The notes: generated from the letters alone by a model not told the origin. 64,000 nucleotides of DNA from Diabrotica undecimpunctata (GCF_040954645.1 NC_092807.1:48987991-49051990); one strand, 5' to 3'; positions 22,531-34,396 are shown, numbered from the stretch's first letter. Made by a program: numbers and translations.

Positions 22531-25500
22531 CAAGGACAAACAACTCTAAGAATTTTACAATGGAACGGAAGGTCCGTTGCATCCAATAAAAATAGTTTAG
22601 TTCATTTTTTAACAGCTGAAAACATTGATATAGCGTTGTTAAGTGAAACATGGTTCAAACCAAATCAAAACTATATATTTAAAGGTTATAATATAATCCG
22701 CCAGGATAGATACGATGGATATGCCGGTGTAGCAATTTTGATTAAAACTTCTATCTCATTCTGTCAAGTGAATATTACTAAAAATTTCAATGATAAAATT
22801 TTAGTTTGTGGCATCTCCGTTAAATTTAACAATTTAGAATTAAGTTTCTTGTCTGTGTATAGGCCTCCTAAAGTCCATACTTCTAAAGATGATTGGAAAA
22901 ATATCTTCTCTCAAGTTACATCACCTTGTATAATTGGAGGGGATATGAATGCTCATAACTCTTTATGGGGCTCACTGCACAATGATGCTGCAGGTCATCA
23001 AATCGTCAGTAGTGTCGAGGACCTAGATCTTATTATTTTGAATAATGGGGAACCCACATATCTTTCCAAATATGGTACTCAGAAATCTATGATTGACATT
23101 TCTCTCTGTACAGCTAATCTAGCCAGTAAAGTTTCCTGGTCCGTATCTTCAGATACCTTAGGGTCAAATCATTTTGCTATAACCATGAACCTTTCCACAA
23201 CTAACACATCACATGAAACAATTTATCCAAAAAGCAAATGGAATATCAATAAAGCCAATTGGTCACTTTATACATCCTTAATAGAAAACATGTTTGTCTT
23301 ACTATAGTATCTCTTTAAACACTTACGAAAATTATAATTTTCTTATTAATTGTGTTAATGAATCTGCTTCAAAATCTATCACTCAATATAAAATTCTTAA
23401 ACTCAAAAATCGTCCCCCACCACCATGGTGGGACCCTGAATGTGATATTATAATTAATGAAAGAAAAAAGGCTTTAAAAGCTTACAAACTTTCATCGAGT
23501 TTTGATAACTACTTAAAATGTCAGGAAGTTACTGCTCGAACAAAAAAGCAGTTGAAGCAAAAAGCTAAATCCAGTTGGATCAAATGGTGCTCCAATTTAA
23601 ACAAAAATACCTCTGCTAAGCAAATATGGTCACAGGCCAACAAAATGAATCGAAAACCGCAGAATAGTATAAAACCTTTCAGCAATGAAGTTTTAGATGA
23701 CTTCTTTAATAAAGTTTCTCCTCCCTGGGTTCAATATTTCTCTAACCAATCCGAACAAAGTCACCAATCCAATCACTTTTTGTTGAAACCTTTCACTAAA
23801 TCTGAATTAGATTTCGCTCTCAAAAATTGCAATAATACCTCCCCAGGGATTGATCAAATCAAATACCCTATGTTAATCAACCTACCAAGAGCCGCTAAAG
23901 ATCTGCTGTTACAGGTATTTAATGACATCATTCAAAATAACATCGTTATTGATTCATTTAAAAACGCCATTGTGGTTCCTATCCTAAAGTCTGGTAAAGA
24001 TCCAAATATTGCAAATTCATACAGACCAATATCGTTACTTTCCTGTGTTTTTAAAACTCTAGAGAGACTCATAAAATTTAAACTGGATTGGTGGTTACAA
24101 AAAAATAATTTGCTACCAGAAAATCAGTTTGGTTATAAAAGAAGCTTTGGAACACTAGATGCTCTAACAACCATTGTGGTAGATGTACAAAATACCTTAA
24201 CCAGAAACAACTATTTAACAGGACTATTTTTGGATATTGAGGGAGCATACGAATCAGTTTGCTTGTCAACTTTAAGAAATAAAATGGTTAATTTATTTCA
24301 TATGCCAATCGCATTCGTGGATACAATAATTGGATTTTACACAAAGAGGATCATCTATGTAAGAGATCATAATAACAAGCTAATTGGACCGCGATATAAT
24401 TATCAAGGTATACCACAAGGCTCAGTTTTATCTCCAATCTTATTCAATATATACAGCTCTGACATACATAACATCCAAATAAATAACAGTTCATTCAAAA
24501 TCGTACAGTATGCCGACGATTTCTGCATCTATACAGAAAACAAAAAATATGAAACCTGTATACAAAGCCTTAGCAAAGTATGTGAATCCCTTTTTTCATG
24601 GTTCTTAGAGAATGGTCTCAATTTATCTATAGAAAAATCAGTAGTATCTATCTTCACAAGACACAACATTCCTACAAATGAAAATATCATTCTGAACGAT
24701 CAATGTTTTAAGCTTCAAAATCATGTCAAATATCTAGGCCTTATTTTGGATAAGAAGTTAACTTGGAGACAACACATAGAGTACATGCTTGATAGATGTA
24801 ACAAAGGCAGCAATTTCCTCAGAATGACAACTAAAACGTGGTGGGGTTGCGATGTAGAAACATCCTTGTTGTTTTATCGCGCATATATACGATCTATTCT
24901 AGATTACGGTGCTACTCTTTATGGTTCCGCCTCTAAGAACCTTTTAAGAAAAATCGACACGTTTCAAAATTCTATTATGAGGATATGTTTGGGTGCTATG
25001 AGATCAACCCCTATACAACCCTTATATGTTGAAGCCGCTGAGCTACCTCTGGAAAATAGAAGAAATTTGTTAAGTGAAAAAAGCCTTCTTAAAATTCTAT
25101 TAACTAACTCCCAGTTATTTTCAAGCGTCGGGAGAAAAAACCTTCCCCGCCTTTATGCATGGCATTACAGAATAATCCTATTTTTTTCAAGAAATTGGAC
25201 ACGGTTGACAGAAGCTTAGACTACTATTCTTTATTCCACAGAACTCAGGTTATAATACCCACTTATAGTGAGAACACCATTATGAGTAGCAATCTTCTAA
25301 TATCTCTATTGCAGGATTATAGGGAAGCCACAGTAATATACACGGACGCATCAAAAACAACAGAAGGGACGGGATGCGCATACTTTTTACCTGCTACAAA
25401 CGTAGATTTCAAGTATAAACTACCATATGAATTTTCAATCTTTTCAGCGGAATCAATAGCCATACTTGAAGCTCTAAAATATGTTAAAAACACCTGTAAT

Positions 25501-26199
25501 AGACATATCTTAATTCTGTCAGATTGCCTTTCAGTTTTGCAGAGCATAAAAAACATTGAATTACCCTCAACATTTAGCAACCCCTACATATTTGAAATAA
25601 AAGACCGATTGTATCATTTATCATCGACTGGAGTCAACATAAAATTTATTTGGGTCAAAGCACATATTGGTCTCAAACACAATGAATATGTAGATCACTT
25701 GGCTAAAATGAGTGTAACAACTGGCTCTACGTTGAAATATATGCTTAACACATCAGATGTTACTACGATTTTCAAAAAAAATCAGCAACTTAGATGGAAA
25801 GAGCAATGGAAACATTACTGTTCTACAAACTCTAAAAGGTATACCTCTTTACAACCAACTCTACCTCAAACAACCTGGTTTCAGAATTTCAAAGCTCCTC
25901 GTAAATATATTACTACTATAAATCGAATACGCTTTGGACATGCATGCTACCCATGCCATTTATTTAAAATTAAAGTCATCGATGATGATAGTTGCAAACA
26001 TTGCGGCAAGCTAGGTGACCTCGATCACATCTTCTTTGAATGTCCTAAATTTATTCAGCATTCAAACTCCCTGTATACAAAATTAACTAAATGCAATACA
26101 TACGGTCCATATAATATACAGTCTTTGTTAGCCATAGGTTCTGTAACAATATATAATTTAATTATAGAATTTTTGTCAGACACATGCATAGCTTTATAA
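22531..26199 (+). pseudogene. LINE ORF2: endonuclease, RT and RNase H, two frameshifts
   Basis: Three open segments in different frames join into one ORF2. Segment 1 (to 23307) is an AP-like endonuclease: LRILQWNGRSV, LSETWFKP, FLSVYRPPK, IIGGDMNAHNSLWGS, MIDISLC and GSNHFAITM. Segment 2 (23294-25219) is the RT: SYRPISLLSC, NQFGYKRSFGT, LFLDIEGAYESV, GIPQGSVLSPILFNIY and VQYADDFCIY, with an intact YADD. Segment 3 (25159-26199) is RNase H (VIYTDASKTTEG, SAESIAILEAL, ILILSDCLSVLQ, WVKAHIGLKHNEYVDHLA), then CKHCGKLGDLDHIFFEC. Frame changes near 23295 and 25160 are the only breaks I see, so the copy is dead but recent. No clear ATG; the frame is open back to about 22465. Confidence 0.85.
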
Positions 26200-26524
26200 A
26201 TCTGGTACTCGTTCATGAAAATTTTCATGAGCGTGTATAGGATTAGACTTGTACCCTTTGTTCATCCTATATGTAACAATACCTTATCCGTGGTCCAGTA
26301 TTGTTTGTCTGTTAAAATAAATGTCTTGACGGACCCCTAGACGAGAAGCGAGTGTCCTTGTATTTTCCTTCGACGTGTTCTTCTATTAATTATTCGTCTA
26401 TTTCGTTTTAGGGATATCGCTGTGCATTTGTCTGAGAGAAATAATCTGTACTAATCTGTCTATACTTTTTTAAGGAATATATAATAACCTTTCGAGACTG
26501 GCTGAATGACGAAAGTCAATGCCA

Positions 26525-26525
<1 letters not shown>

Positions 26526-26566
<41 letters not shown>
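26526..26566 (+). repeat. poly(A) tail of the LINE
   Basis: 41 uninterrupted A residues directly before the right target-site duplication; the length suggests a young insertion. Confidence 0.93.
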
Positions 26567-26570
<4 letters not shown>

Positions 26571-26579
26571 TTGCCACAG
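26567..26579 (+). repeat. target-site duplication, right copy
   Basis: TCTGTTGCCACAG directly after the poly(A); the left copy is at 21231-21243. Confidence 0.92.
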
Positions 26580-26632
26580 CCTAATCAGCTATTTCCAAAT
26601 AGAAATGATTTGTGGTACCAACATGATGGCAG
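26580..26632 (+). pseudogene. continuation of the interrupted mariner transposase
   Basis: Reads QPNQLFPNRNDLWYQHDGS, where YQHDG is the second catalytic Asp block of mariner-type transposases. It continues the frame left at 21243. It then passes without a stop into RT sequence, so the original 3' half has been replaced by the next LINE fragment. Confidence 0.75.
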
Positions 26633-27655
26633 TTTAAAAAAAATCAATTTAGACAAAAAAGACATTGAGTTTATTAAGGCTATATACTGGAACCAGAAAG
26701 CAGTGGTAAAGGTGAACGATATAGAAACAAATAATATACCGATTGCGAGAGGGGTTAGGCAAGGATGCGTCTTGTCTCCGACGCTGTTCAACGTGTACTC
26801 ACAGGTCATATTCAGAAAAGCCTTATGGGAAAGAAAAGAGGGAATAAGAATTGGTGGAGAAATCATAAACACCATGAGATTTGCAGATGACACGGTAATT
26901 ATGGCTGAGAGTATAGAAGAACTACAAACTTTACTAGATGCAATAAATAGTGAATGCATTTAAATGGGACTTGATATCAACACAGATAAGACCAAATTTA
27001 TGATAGTATCAAGGAGTCCAATAAATAATGAACAACTAACTCTTGGTGGACAGCAAATAGAGAGAGTGACAAAATATAAATATCTGGGAGCTTATCAATA
27101 TCAGACCAAGAGATCAGGGTATGAATAGAAATGGCAAGGGCAGCGTTCATAAAATTCAAGCAATTGTTCTATGACAAAAATTTGAATACTGTGCTGAGAC
27201 TGAGGTTTGTTGAATGTTACGTCTGGTCGCAACTATTTTACGGGGTAGAAACATGGACATTAAAAGCGCAAATAGTTAAGAAGCTTTAAGCCTTTAAACT
27301 TTGGATATACCGGAGATTGTTGAGAATTCCATGGACTGCCAGGGTCACCAATGAGGAAGTGCTGAGAAGGATGGGTCGAGACAAAAAATTGTTGGGGACA
27401 ATAAAAGTACGCAAGACTGCATACCTTGGACACATACTGAGAAATGATAAATATAGTCTTCTGCAGGTCATCATGCAGGGTAGAGTCGATGGCAAAAAGG
27501 GAATAGGTAGAAAGAGGAAGTCATGGCTGCGAAATATTCGAGACTGGACAAACATGACTCTAGACGAATTATTCCACGTTGCAAAAGACAGAGAAGCTTT
27601 TAAAAATGTGGTACCCAACCTCCGTTAATAAGGTCGGCATAATAAGAAGAAGAAG
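26633..27655 (+). pseudogene. RTE-like LINE, RT and C-terminus, 5' truncated
   Basis: Starts in the RT at KKINLDKKDIEFIKAIYW. It continues ARGVRQGCVLSPTLFNVYS and MRFADDTVIMAES (FADD catalytic pair intact) to a stop near 26961. TKFMIVSRS and KYKYLGAYQ follow, then a badly frameshifted stretch (about 27110-27310). It ends with MLRIPWTARVTNEEVLRRM, YLGHILRNDKYSLLQ and VPNLR before tandem stops at 27626. A GAAGAAGAAG tail follows (27645-27655). Not functional. It abuts the mariner remnant with no visible target duplication. Confidence 0.8.
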
Positions 27656-27729
27656 TTACATAATACCTTGACATCGCTCTAAAAGCGGCTCTGGCCGGGT
27701 CAATTCTGGATATAATTCTGCGTTACAAT

Positions 27730-28179
27730 TTAACCCATATCTAACGTAAATAATTTAATTAACTTGATACTATTTATATAGATAAACGATTGTATATTCT
27801 TTTGTTTACTTATTTTGAGTATTTTGGTTTGCCGCATGTTCAAATCCAGACCTGCTTCCTTACAGCTCTCAACGACACTGTTAAGTAATTTTTGCAGATC
27901 TTTTTGAGTAGAAACTAGGAGTACAGTAGCGTCTACATATCGCAAATTATTGATGATTTCATAATTCACAATTATTCCTTCTTGGTTTTCAGAAAGTGTA
28001 TTTCTGAAAATTCTTTCGGACCAATACAAGTTTGCAATTATGCGAACGTCTCCACCATCCAAACCAATGACTCTTAGAACTTCGATCAATATAAAGTGCT
28101 TAACACGACCAAATGCCTTTTGGAAGTCAATAAAATAACAGTACATGTCTATAGATATATCATGTTGGAGCAAGTACAA
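27730..28179 (-). pseudogene. RTE-like RT fragment, internally deleted
   Basis: 149 open codons on the minus strand. YCYFIDFQKAFGRVKHFIL is the first catalytic Asp block (usually KAFDRV). Next come GGDVRIIANLYW and EGIIVNYEIINNLRYVDATVLL, where the catalytic FADD/YADD pair reads YVDA. The block that normally carries VRQGCVLSP is missing between them, so roughly 30 codons were deleted while the frame survived. Non-functional. It lies in the presumed last intron of the host gene that ends at 29080. Confidence 0.75.
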
Positions 28180-28807
28180 TTTATTATTCCAAGCAATATT
28201 TCTCTCGTTCCAAACCCGTTACTTAACCAAACTGTGTGTCACTTAAGTATACCTCGTATTTATTATCGATACGACCATGTAAACCTTTAAATTTCAATAA
28301 ACGAACTGAAGGTTTTATAATCAGCACAAGTTTTTGCTGTTGTCTTCTTAAGAAGAGTTATGAACAATGAATTGGACTATCCATTAGGTAGGTGTCCGCT
28401 GGTATTTTACCACTGCGTACCAAGTCTATTAACAATTTTGGGCTAGTGTAGGTCATATCGAAAAGTTTTTTATAGTATAACTTATGTAGGAAATACGTTA
28501 ATATTTATTTCTTTTTTTTTATATAGTATATTCGTCGAAATAATACTGATACTGTACGTCATTATAAAAGCCAAATATGCTGAATATAATTTGGGCCAGT
28601 AATTCTTATCCGATATAGGTCGTGATATTGTATATTGTATATAAATCATGTAGTGTATAACCTATTTATGTATATAAATTGGTTTTTTTATTTAGAATTA
28701 TCGATTTTATTATTAAAACAGTTTTGTTCTATTATTAGAACCATAGACGTTTTTTTTTTTGATTGATTTTGACTTAACAGTTTTTTTTTTATTTATTTTT
28801 TTTACAG
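28180..28807 (+). other. presumed 3' part of a host intron
   Basis: No coding signal. It ends in long T runs (28752-28803) and ACAG at 28804-28807, which looks like a polypyrimidine tract and splice acceptor for the exon at 28808. Confidence 0.5.
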
Positions 28808-29080
28808 GTGGATAGCGACGCTCCTCCTCAAATGTGCGACACGGCCTGCCAAACACGCGAAAGTCTCTTCACCACGCAAGGCTACAGTTCTGGAAACTCA
28901 ACGCCTAGCCACAGCATCCATACAAACTCTCCACCAGCACCGTTTAGCACATTTGGTTACAAGAAGGAGGCTAAGTTTAAAGCGGAAGCAAAAATAGAAA
29001 TGAATAAACATGACCAACAGAGGCGCCCGTACAGCGTCCAAACTACAAAATCAGCGCCCGATGTCATTGTAACGCACTGA
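28808..29080 (+). CDS. terminal coding exon of a host gene, function unknown
   Basis: 90 open codons begin right after TTTTTTTACAG, a strong 3' splice-site pattern, and stop at TGA 29078-29080. Phase 0 is assumed; the first codon is GTG, so this is not a start. The peptide is polar and Ser/Thr/Pro-rich (QMCDTACQTRESLFTTQGYS, SGNSTPSHSIHTNSP), then basic and charged (KFKAEAKIEMNKHDQQRRPY), and ends APDVIVTH. Codon use and GC content are clearly higher than in the flanking AT-rich DNA, and no transposon similarity was recognised. It looks like the disordered cytoplasmic tail of a larger protein, perhaps a neuronal receptor or adhesion molecule; that is a guess. Upstream exons lie outside the window or beyond recognition. 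Confidence 0.65.
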   Translation: MDSDAPPQMCDTACQTRESLFTTQGYSSGNSTPSHSIHTNSPPAPFSTFGYKKEAKFKAEAKIEMNKHDQQRRPYSVQTTKSAPDVIVTH

Positions 29081-29373
29081 CAAATGCAAAAGGCCGCTTG
29101 GGAGCCATATCGCAGACGGTACCCTCGGCATATTGGTACTCACGTCTCCTTTAAGGAGATTTTAGGAACAGAAGGGACTCAAACGTATAAAACTGATTTT
29201 TATACATAAATTATATAGAAAAGTTTTTTAATGATTAGAATATTCAATATTTAAGGAATATAAAAGAAAAAGCTAGGTATGTTTTATTACAGAAATAGCA
29301 GTTTTATTAAACCAATCTCTATTTATATGAAAATTGTGAGAATTTATGTATAAAAGATGCTTATAAAAAGCAA

Positions 29374-29379
29374 AATAAA
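29374..29379 (+). terminator. possible poly(A) signal of the host gene
   Basis: AATAAA about 295 bases after the stop codon, in an AT-rich 3' region. Plausible but common by chance at this base composition. Confidence 0.4.
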
Positions 29380-29389
29380 TATTACAATG

Positions 29390-30515
29390 TTTTTTCTCTT
29401 AACCTATTAAGGCTCAGATTAACTTTCCTTTTATAAATTTTACTACAATTTTTATTACAAGTCTCTTTGACCTAAAATTAGAAGAAAACATATGACTTTT
29501 TTTTTTAATTTTGATTTTGATAATTTGAGGAGTAGGTAGATTCAGACCTCAGTGTTGTTTGACGGTTCTTGTATTTATACAGAACACGTTACTGATATGT
29601 CACGAGTGACGGTAGTAGGCAAATTGAGACCCTGAACTCGAATGGAACCGTATCCATCTTGAAAATGGCTCCAAAATGGGTGCCGAAACGTCGAGCATTA
29701 AATTGTCAACGCGGTTCTTCCCGAGAACTTAGTGATTTGCATTTATCTGAACGCGAAAATCTATCCTAACGTATATATATACACGTTATAGCTAATATTC
29801 GTACTATTTACTGTAGCGGACATTTGCAGCTAATCATTAAAAACCCGATACAATTTAAAATTCTTCTTGTTATAGCTTAACTAAAAGTATTGCGAAAATT
29901 CTGACTAGTTTTTATTCCAATCTGTTGATGTTGCCCGAGTGTTTCGTTCGTGAAATATTTCCATGTGCCAGAAAAGTAATATTACAAGCTAATCTCCGAT
30001 TAAAATTTAATCCAAGATTATGCCATCGTTTCGCTCTGCTGTTAATTATCCTAATTGTTTACAGAAACGGTAACAACTTTGCATGAGGAAAGCTGACAGT
30101 TTCAAATTAGGAATAATCTTAACGATATACGAATTGACTAATATAATGAATTAATATATAAATGTACAGACACAAGCTTGGTTCAGTATGTACTAAGCAT
30201 ACAAATTTCATAATGCATGCAAAATGGTTAAAATTGGTTATGTAGCCAAAAGTATTTTACTTTAATAAAAAAACCGTTTTACGACAGTTAACGTATTACT
30301 AAAATTAGATTATTTGATTAACTTTATATATTAAAAAAAACAAACATAAAGAACTTTTTTTCAGCGATAAAACTGGTCATTTTCAATGAATAATAAAAAG
30401 CCCTTATCTTTTAGCTTCGAAAGTGGGCGAAATATAGATAATGTTTAACACACCACAAAATCATTTGTAGTGATTCAGTAAAAACGAGGACATATTTTCA
30501 TTAGCCATAAACGAT
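29390..30515. other. no gene; one conserved-looking non-coding stretch
   Basis: Intergenic. Bases 29560-29760 are richer in GC and contain TGAAAATGGC, then GTGCCGAAACGTCG, a pattern I associate with ends of Penelope-like elements. The rest is featureless. Confidence 0.35.
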
Positions 30516-30519
30516 ATTA

Positions 30520-30940
30520 TATAGAAAAGAAAGGCAACTTAAGGAAAAGCAGTTAGAAAGCAGAAAATGGCTAAGCAATCAAAACAAAACTCGAAAGTTT
30601 TACAGAAATCTAAACAAAATCATTAAAGAGTTTAAGTTAAAAATAGGGAGCTGTAAGGCAGAAAAGGAAATATCGTAAGTGATATGGCCTCAATCTTGAA
30701 CAGATGAGTTGAAGTTTTTGACGCAAAATTTAATAGCCATCATATCGAAGAAGCAGATAACACTCTAGCAGATCGAAATGATTGGAATCTATTCAACCCA
30801 ACCAAAAGATTACCTACCACTGAAAAAGTTGCCCAAGCCATTAAAATGCTGAAAAATAATAAATTACCAGTAACTGATCAAATTTACAGTGAGGTCTACG
30901 ATAATGGTGGAGACGCTCTGCTACAAACACTATAAACTTT
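30520..30940 (+). pseudogene. LINE fragment before the RT domain
   Basis: The plus strand encodes FDAKFNSHHIEEADNT, then TEKVAQAIKMLKNNKLPVTD and YDNGGDALLQTL followed by a stop. This matches the linker before the RT palm in RTE-like LINEs (AIKKLKNNKAPGTDGI type, with APG changed to LPV). Upstream parts (KFYRNLNKIIKEF) are in another frame. Short and decayed. Confidence 0.65.
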
Positions 30941-30959
30941 TACAAGAAATATTTAATAA

Positions 30960-31597
30960 TAGGTTTTATTCGCTTTATTTTTGACAGTTTTTTTGATAAA
31001 GATGCATTAGGAAAAGTATATAAAGTAAAATAGTACACACAGGTAAAAAATGGTCCATATTGTATAAAAGTTGATTATCTTTAGGGGAGAAGAAAACAAA
31101 ACATTTTAATTTTTGCAGCTAACCAGTTAATAAATAAGCAAAAACTACTAGCGTATTAAATTTCTCGAATCAGATTTGGATAATCTTTCAAATTAAGTGT
31201 CACGTAATCCCCTTTGCTATTAAAAAAATTGAAATATCGAAATACTGAAACATTAATACCGTTAGACAGTTAAAAATTATAATCAAGGTGTCCGAGCAAT
31301 TTAGTTTTATCTGAGATGCTAGAAAGGCTTTGACTTTATCCTTTCTTTACATCCCTAAAACGCGACAATAAGTATTTTGACAAAAATCAAAAACTGCTCG
31401 ATATTGTTATTTAAGATAATCAATTTTACAATTGATTGATTAGTTACCACAAATCTAGTTCTAAAGTTTCGTTTCATTTAACAATTTTTATGAGGTTGCA
31501 ATCCTTAGTACAGGGTTAAAGTTGTAAGAATTATCTTTGCATAAAAATTGGTCCTCCTTGATACAAATTTTTGATTTTTGTCAAAAGTTTAGTCCAT
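30960..31597. other. no gene recognised
   Basis: Unassigned. It contains a 19-base inverted pair: TTTTGACAAAAATCAAAAA at about 31373 and its complement at about 31566. Confidence 0.35.
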
Positions 31598-32270
31598 TTG
31601 TCAGAGATGTGACCTTTTAAAATCATACTAACAAACTGAATTTTGCTGATAATATCAATTTCTAGACCCTACAAAGATACAAAAAAGTTTACTACATTTA
31701 ACCACCAGCTTTCACCTGAAACGCCCCCTCGTAGTGGGTGAAAAATGAACAAATCGATTTTCCAAAAACCTGTACGCTGCACAAAAAATGTTCCAAATGA
31801 ATAATGTAGTTAAGATAATTTTGAACAAAAATGTTTATTAGCCCTTTTTAAGTAAAATGAACCGTTCTCTTACAAACAATGCTTGAAGTGACCGGTGATT
31901 TGGAAATTAAGTTAACCGCAAGAAATTAATTTTGAATAAAATTTGTATTAATTTTGTAAAAAGTGCAGCTTTCGTATACATGTTTTGCGTTTTTCCGCTA
32001 TTAAAGTCGATTTTTAGAAAGGTGTTAAATAAATAAACGATACGCAATTTTTGTCATTTTTACGATTTTCAGGAGATCAATAACATCAGTGTTAGCGCCA
32101 TATTTCCATAGTTAAAGCTTAATTTTCAAAACTTATAAAATAAAATTTCGATTTTGAGTTTTGGCAACTGATATGAAACATTTGAAATATACGTAAAAAT
32201 ATAGAATTTAAACTTAACCCTAGAACACTAACCTTAATTTACACTCCCGTAGACACTAACCATTCGCACT
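31598..32270 (+). repeat. left arm of the long inverted repeat
   Basis: Non-coding arm; pairs with 36567-37181 and is homologous to both arms at 46578-48064. Confidence 0.65.
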
Positions 32271-32639
32271 AAACAAATTAAGATAAAATTATTTTTTTAA
32301 ATGAACAACACACAACATTTATATGCCTAAAATATGCAAACAAAACTCAAAATTTATTTATCTATGTCACAGGTAACGTAACAACGAGCACGGTGTTCTG
32401 CGCAAAATGCTCAGTTGCTGTGATTGCAATGAAGTGACGTCATTCTTTTTTTTTAGGGACATATGTAGCATTCAGTGCGTTTGTTATAAGGTTGACTGGG
32501 GTCAGCAACTTCCAAAAAAATTTAAATTAAATCGCTAATCATAAGCTTCACCAAGTGTTGCAAAGTCGGCATCGCAACGAAATTTGGTCGAAAGTGTCCC
32601 CAACACTCTTTTTTTGGTAATAATATATAATAGACGAGT
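32271..32639. other. no gene recognised
   Basis: Unassigned sequence just inside the left arm. Confidence 0.35.
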
Positions 32640-32790
32640 AATCTACAGCTGGCGCCGTTTCTTGCATCCTAATTTCCAGCGATTTCTGTCTCTTTAGTTT
32701 AAAACTAAAGTAATCTTTAGTTTTTAAATCTCTAGCGGTCTCTGCATCTTCGACATCCTCTCTCCATGACCGTCTTGGTCTACCTCGTTT
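32640..32790 (-). pseudogene. LINE C-terminal scrap
   Basis: The minus strand reads RGRPRRSWREDVEDAETARD followed by RQKSLEIRMQETAPA. This is the GRPRRRW..DV ending of endonuclease-RT LINE proteins. Only ~50 codons survive. Confidence 0.55.
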
Positions 32791-32949
32791 TCTTTAAGAG
32801 AGCCGAGTCTATTTTTCTCTATTATATCTTTTTGACCGTCTACTTTCAGGCATTCTCTGCAGTTTGGTCTTTTGGCTTCGATAGTATCTATTATGTCTGT
32901 GTTTGGTTATATTGCAATATTATTTATGGTTTTTTAATAGTTGGACAAA

Positions 32950-34320
32950 CAACTAAACCTTCGTGCATTGTCGATAAAACTAGTACGGTATTGTTCTATC
33001 TATATGTTCTTATAGAAAAGACTCAAATTGGTTTCCGTGAAAGTATAAGTGTGCAAGATGCACTACTAGTGCTTTGCAATCATATTTTAGCTAACTTTGA
33101 TAAGAGTACTAAAGTTATCTGATTGTTTTTTGACTTAGCACGAGCTTTTGAAACTAATCATCCAATACTGCTGGAAAAACTTTATCGTAGTGGTGTTAGA
33201 GGAACTGCGTTAAAGTGGATCCGCACCTTTTTATCGGAAAGGTTTCAAAAAATTAAGGTCAATGTGAATGGGAATATAATATTTTCTTCAAAAGAAAGTG
33301 TCCTCTCCGGAGTTCCACAGGAAAGTATCATTGGCCCTCTTTTATTTTTGATTTTCGTCAATGATTTAAATCAACTGATAAACGATAGCTCAACATGTTT
33401 GGTTTGGAATCCATTAGATAATTTTTCTGATGCACTAAATGTTCGAGTAGAAAACATGGAACATCAATCAGGCTGTTATGTCACTCAATTTGCTAACGAT
33501 ACCACAGTTGCGCTAAATTCCAATATTTTTTTTCATGTAGTACAAAAAGCGAACTGTCTTGTAAAAAGTATGACTCATTACTGTTTAAATAATGCCCTAT
33601 TCTTAAATGGATCAAAGACCAATATGGTAACCTTTTCACCTTCTACTATGCAGATGAGTCCATTCGTAAAACTTGACAATGGGTCAGTGGTAAATAGCCA
33701 TTCCACTAAGTTGTTAGGTGTTTACCTGGATTCTAATTTGTCTTGGAGCTCTCACGTTGATTATGTAGTGGGAAGATTGTCTGTGCACTGTTATGTTATA
33801 TGGCAACTTAGGAATTTTTTCTCCCTAGATATCTTAAAACTTTACTTTTTTGCTCATGTACAGTCAATTTTGCAATACTGCTTAGTTTGTTGGGGAAATT
33901 GCTCGCGAATTAATGAGGTGCTTGTTCTTCAATAAAAAAAAATATTCGTACCATGACGTTTCGAAGGCGCTTGGATTCCTGTAGACCAGTTTTTAAACAA
34001 TTAAATATTTTAACTGTAATTTCGCTGTATATTTTTAGTTGTGTTGTTTATGTTAAATCACATAGATGCAATTTTATTTGCAGAAATGATGTTTCCTTAA
34101 TGAGTGGCTACAATTTTCGTCACAGAAATGATTTGGTGACCCCTGTTCGTCACTTGACCGTTGTGGGCAAGGGTCCTTACCCAACATGCGTTCGTTTGTA
34201 TAATAAATTACCTAATTATGTTAAAGATTTAAATATTTATGTATTTAAGAGAACAGTTAAGGACTTACTTCTGGTAAACAGTTTCTATTCGTTAGTGGAA
34301 TACTTGCACGCATCCTTTTA
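32950..34320 (+). pseudogene. CR1/jockey-like LINE RT and C-terminus, dead
   Basis: Reads TQIGFRESISVQDALLVL, then after a TGA at 33121-33123 LFFDLARAFETNHPILLEKL, LSGVPQESIIGPLLFLIFVN, QFANDTTVALNS, KLLGVYLDSNLSWSSHVDY and VQSILQYCLVCWG to a stop at 33933. After a frame change it reads YNFRHRNDLVTP, KGPYPTCVRLYNKLPNYVKD and FKRTVKDLL, ending at 34320. In the catalytic YADD box the first Asp is Asn (FAND), and GVPQG reads GVPQE. With two stops and a frameshift it cannot be active. The clade is inferred from the spaced C-terminal motifs. Confidence 0.77.
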
Positions 34321-34396
34321 ACAATTTGTATGTTTTTGTGTATAATTTATATGTTTTTATGTTAACTGCTTTTATGTACTTATAGTTTTTACTTAT

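Larger units (their letters stand above)
21244..26566 (+). mobile_element. I-like LINE with ORF1, EN, RT and RNase H, 5' truncated
   Basis: 5.3 kb between 13-base direct repeats, ending in a 41-base A run. It carries ORF1 with three zinc knuckles and ORF2 with endonuclease, reverse transcriptase and RNase H. RNase H after RT points to the I group of non-LTR elements, but the clade is an inference. ORF1 lacks a start inside the element, so the 5' end was probably truncated at insertion. It interrupts a mariner-type transposase gene. Confidence 0.9.
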
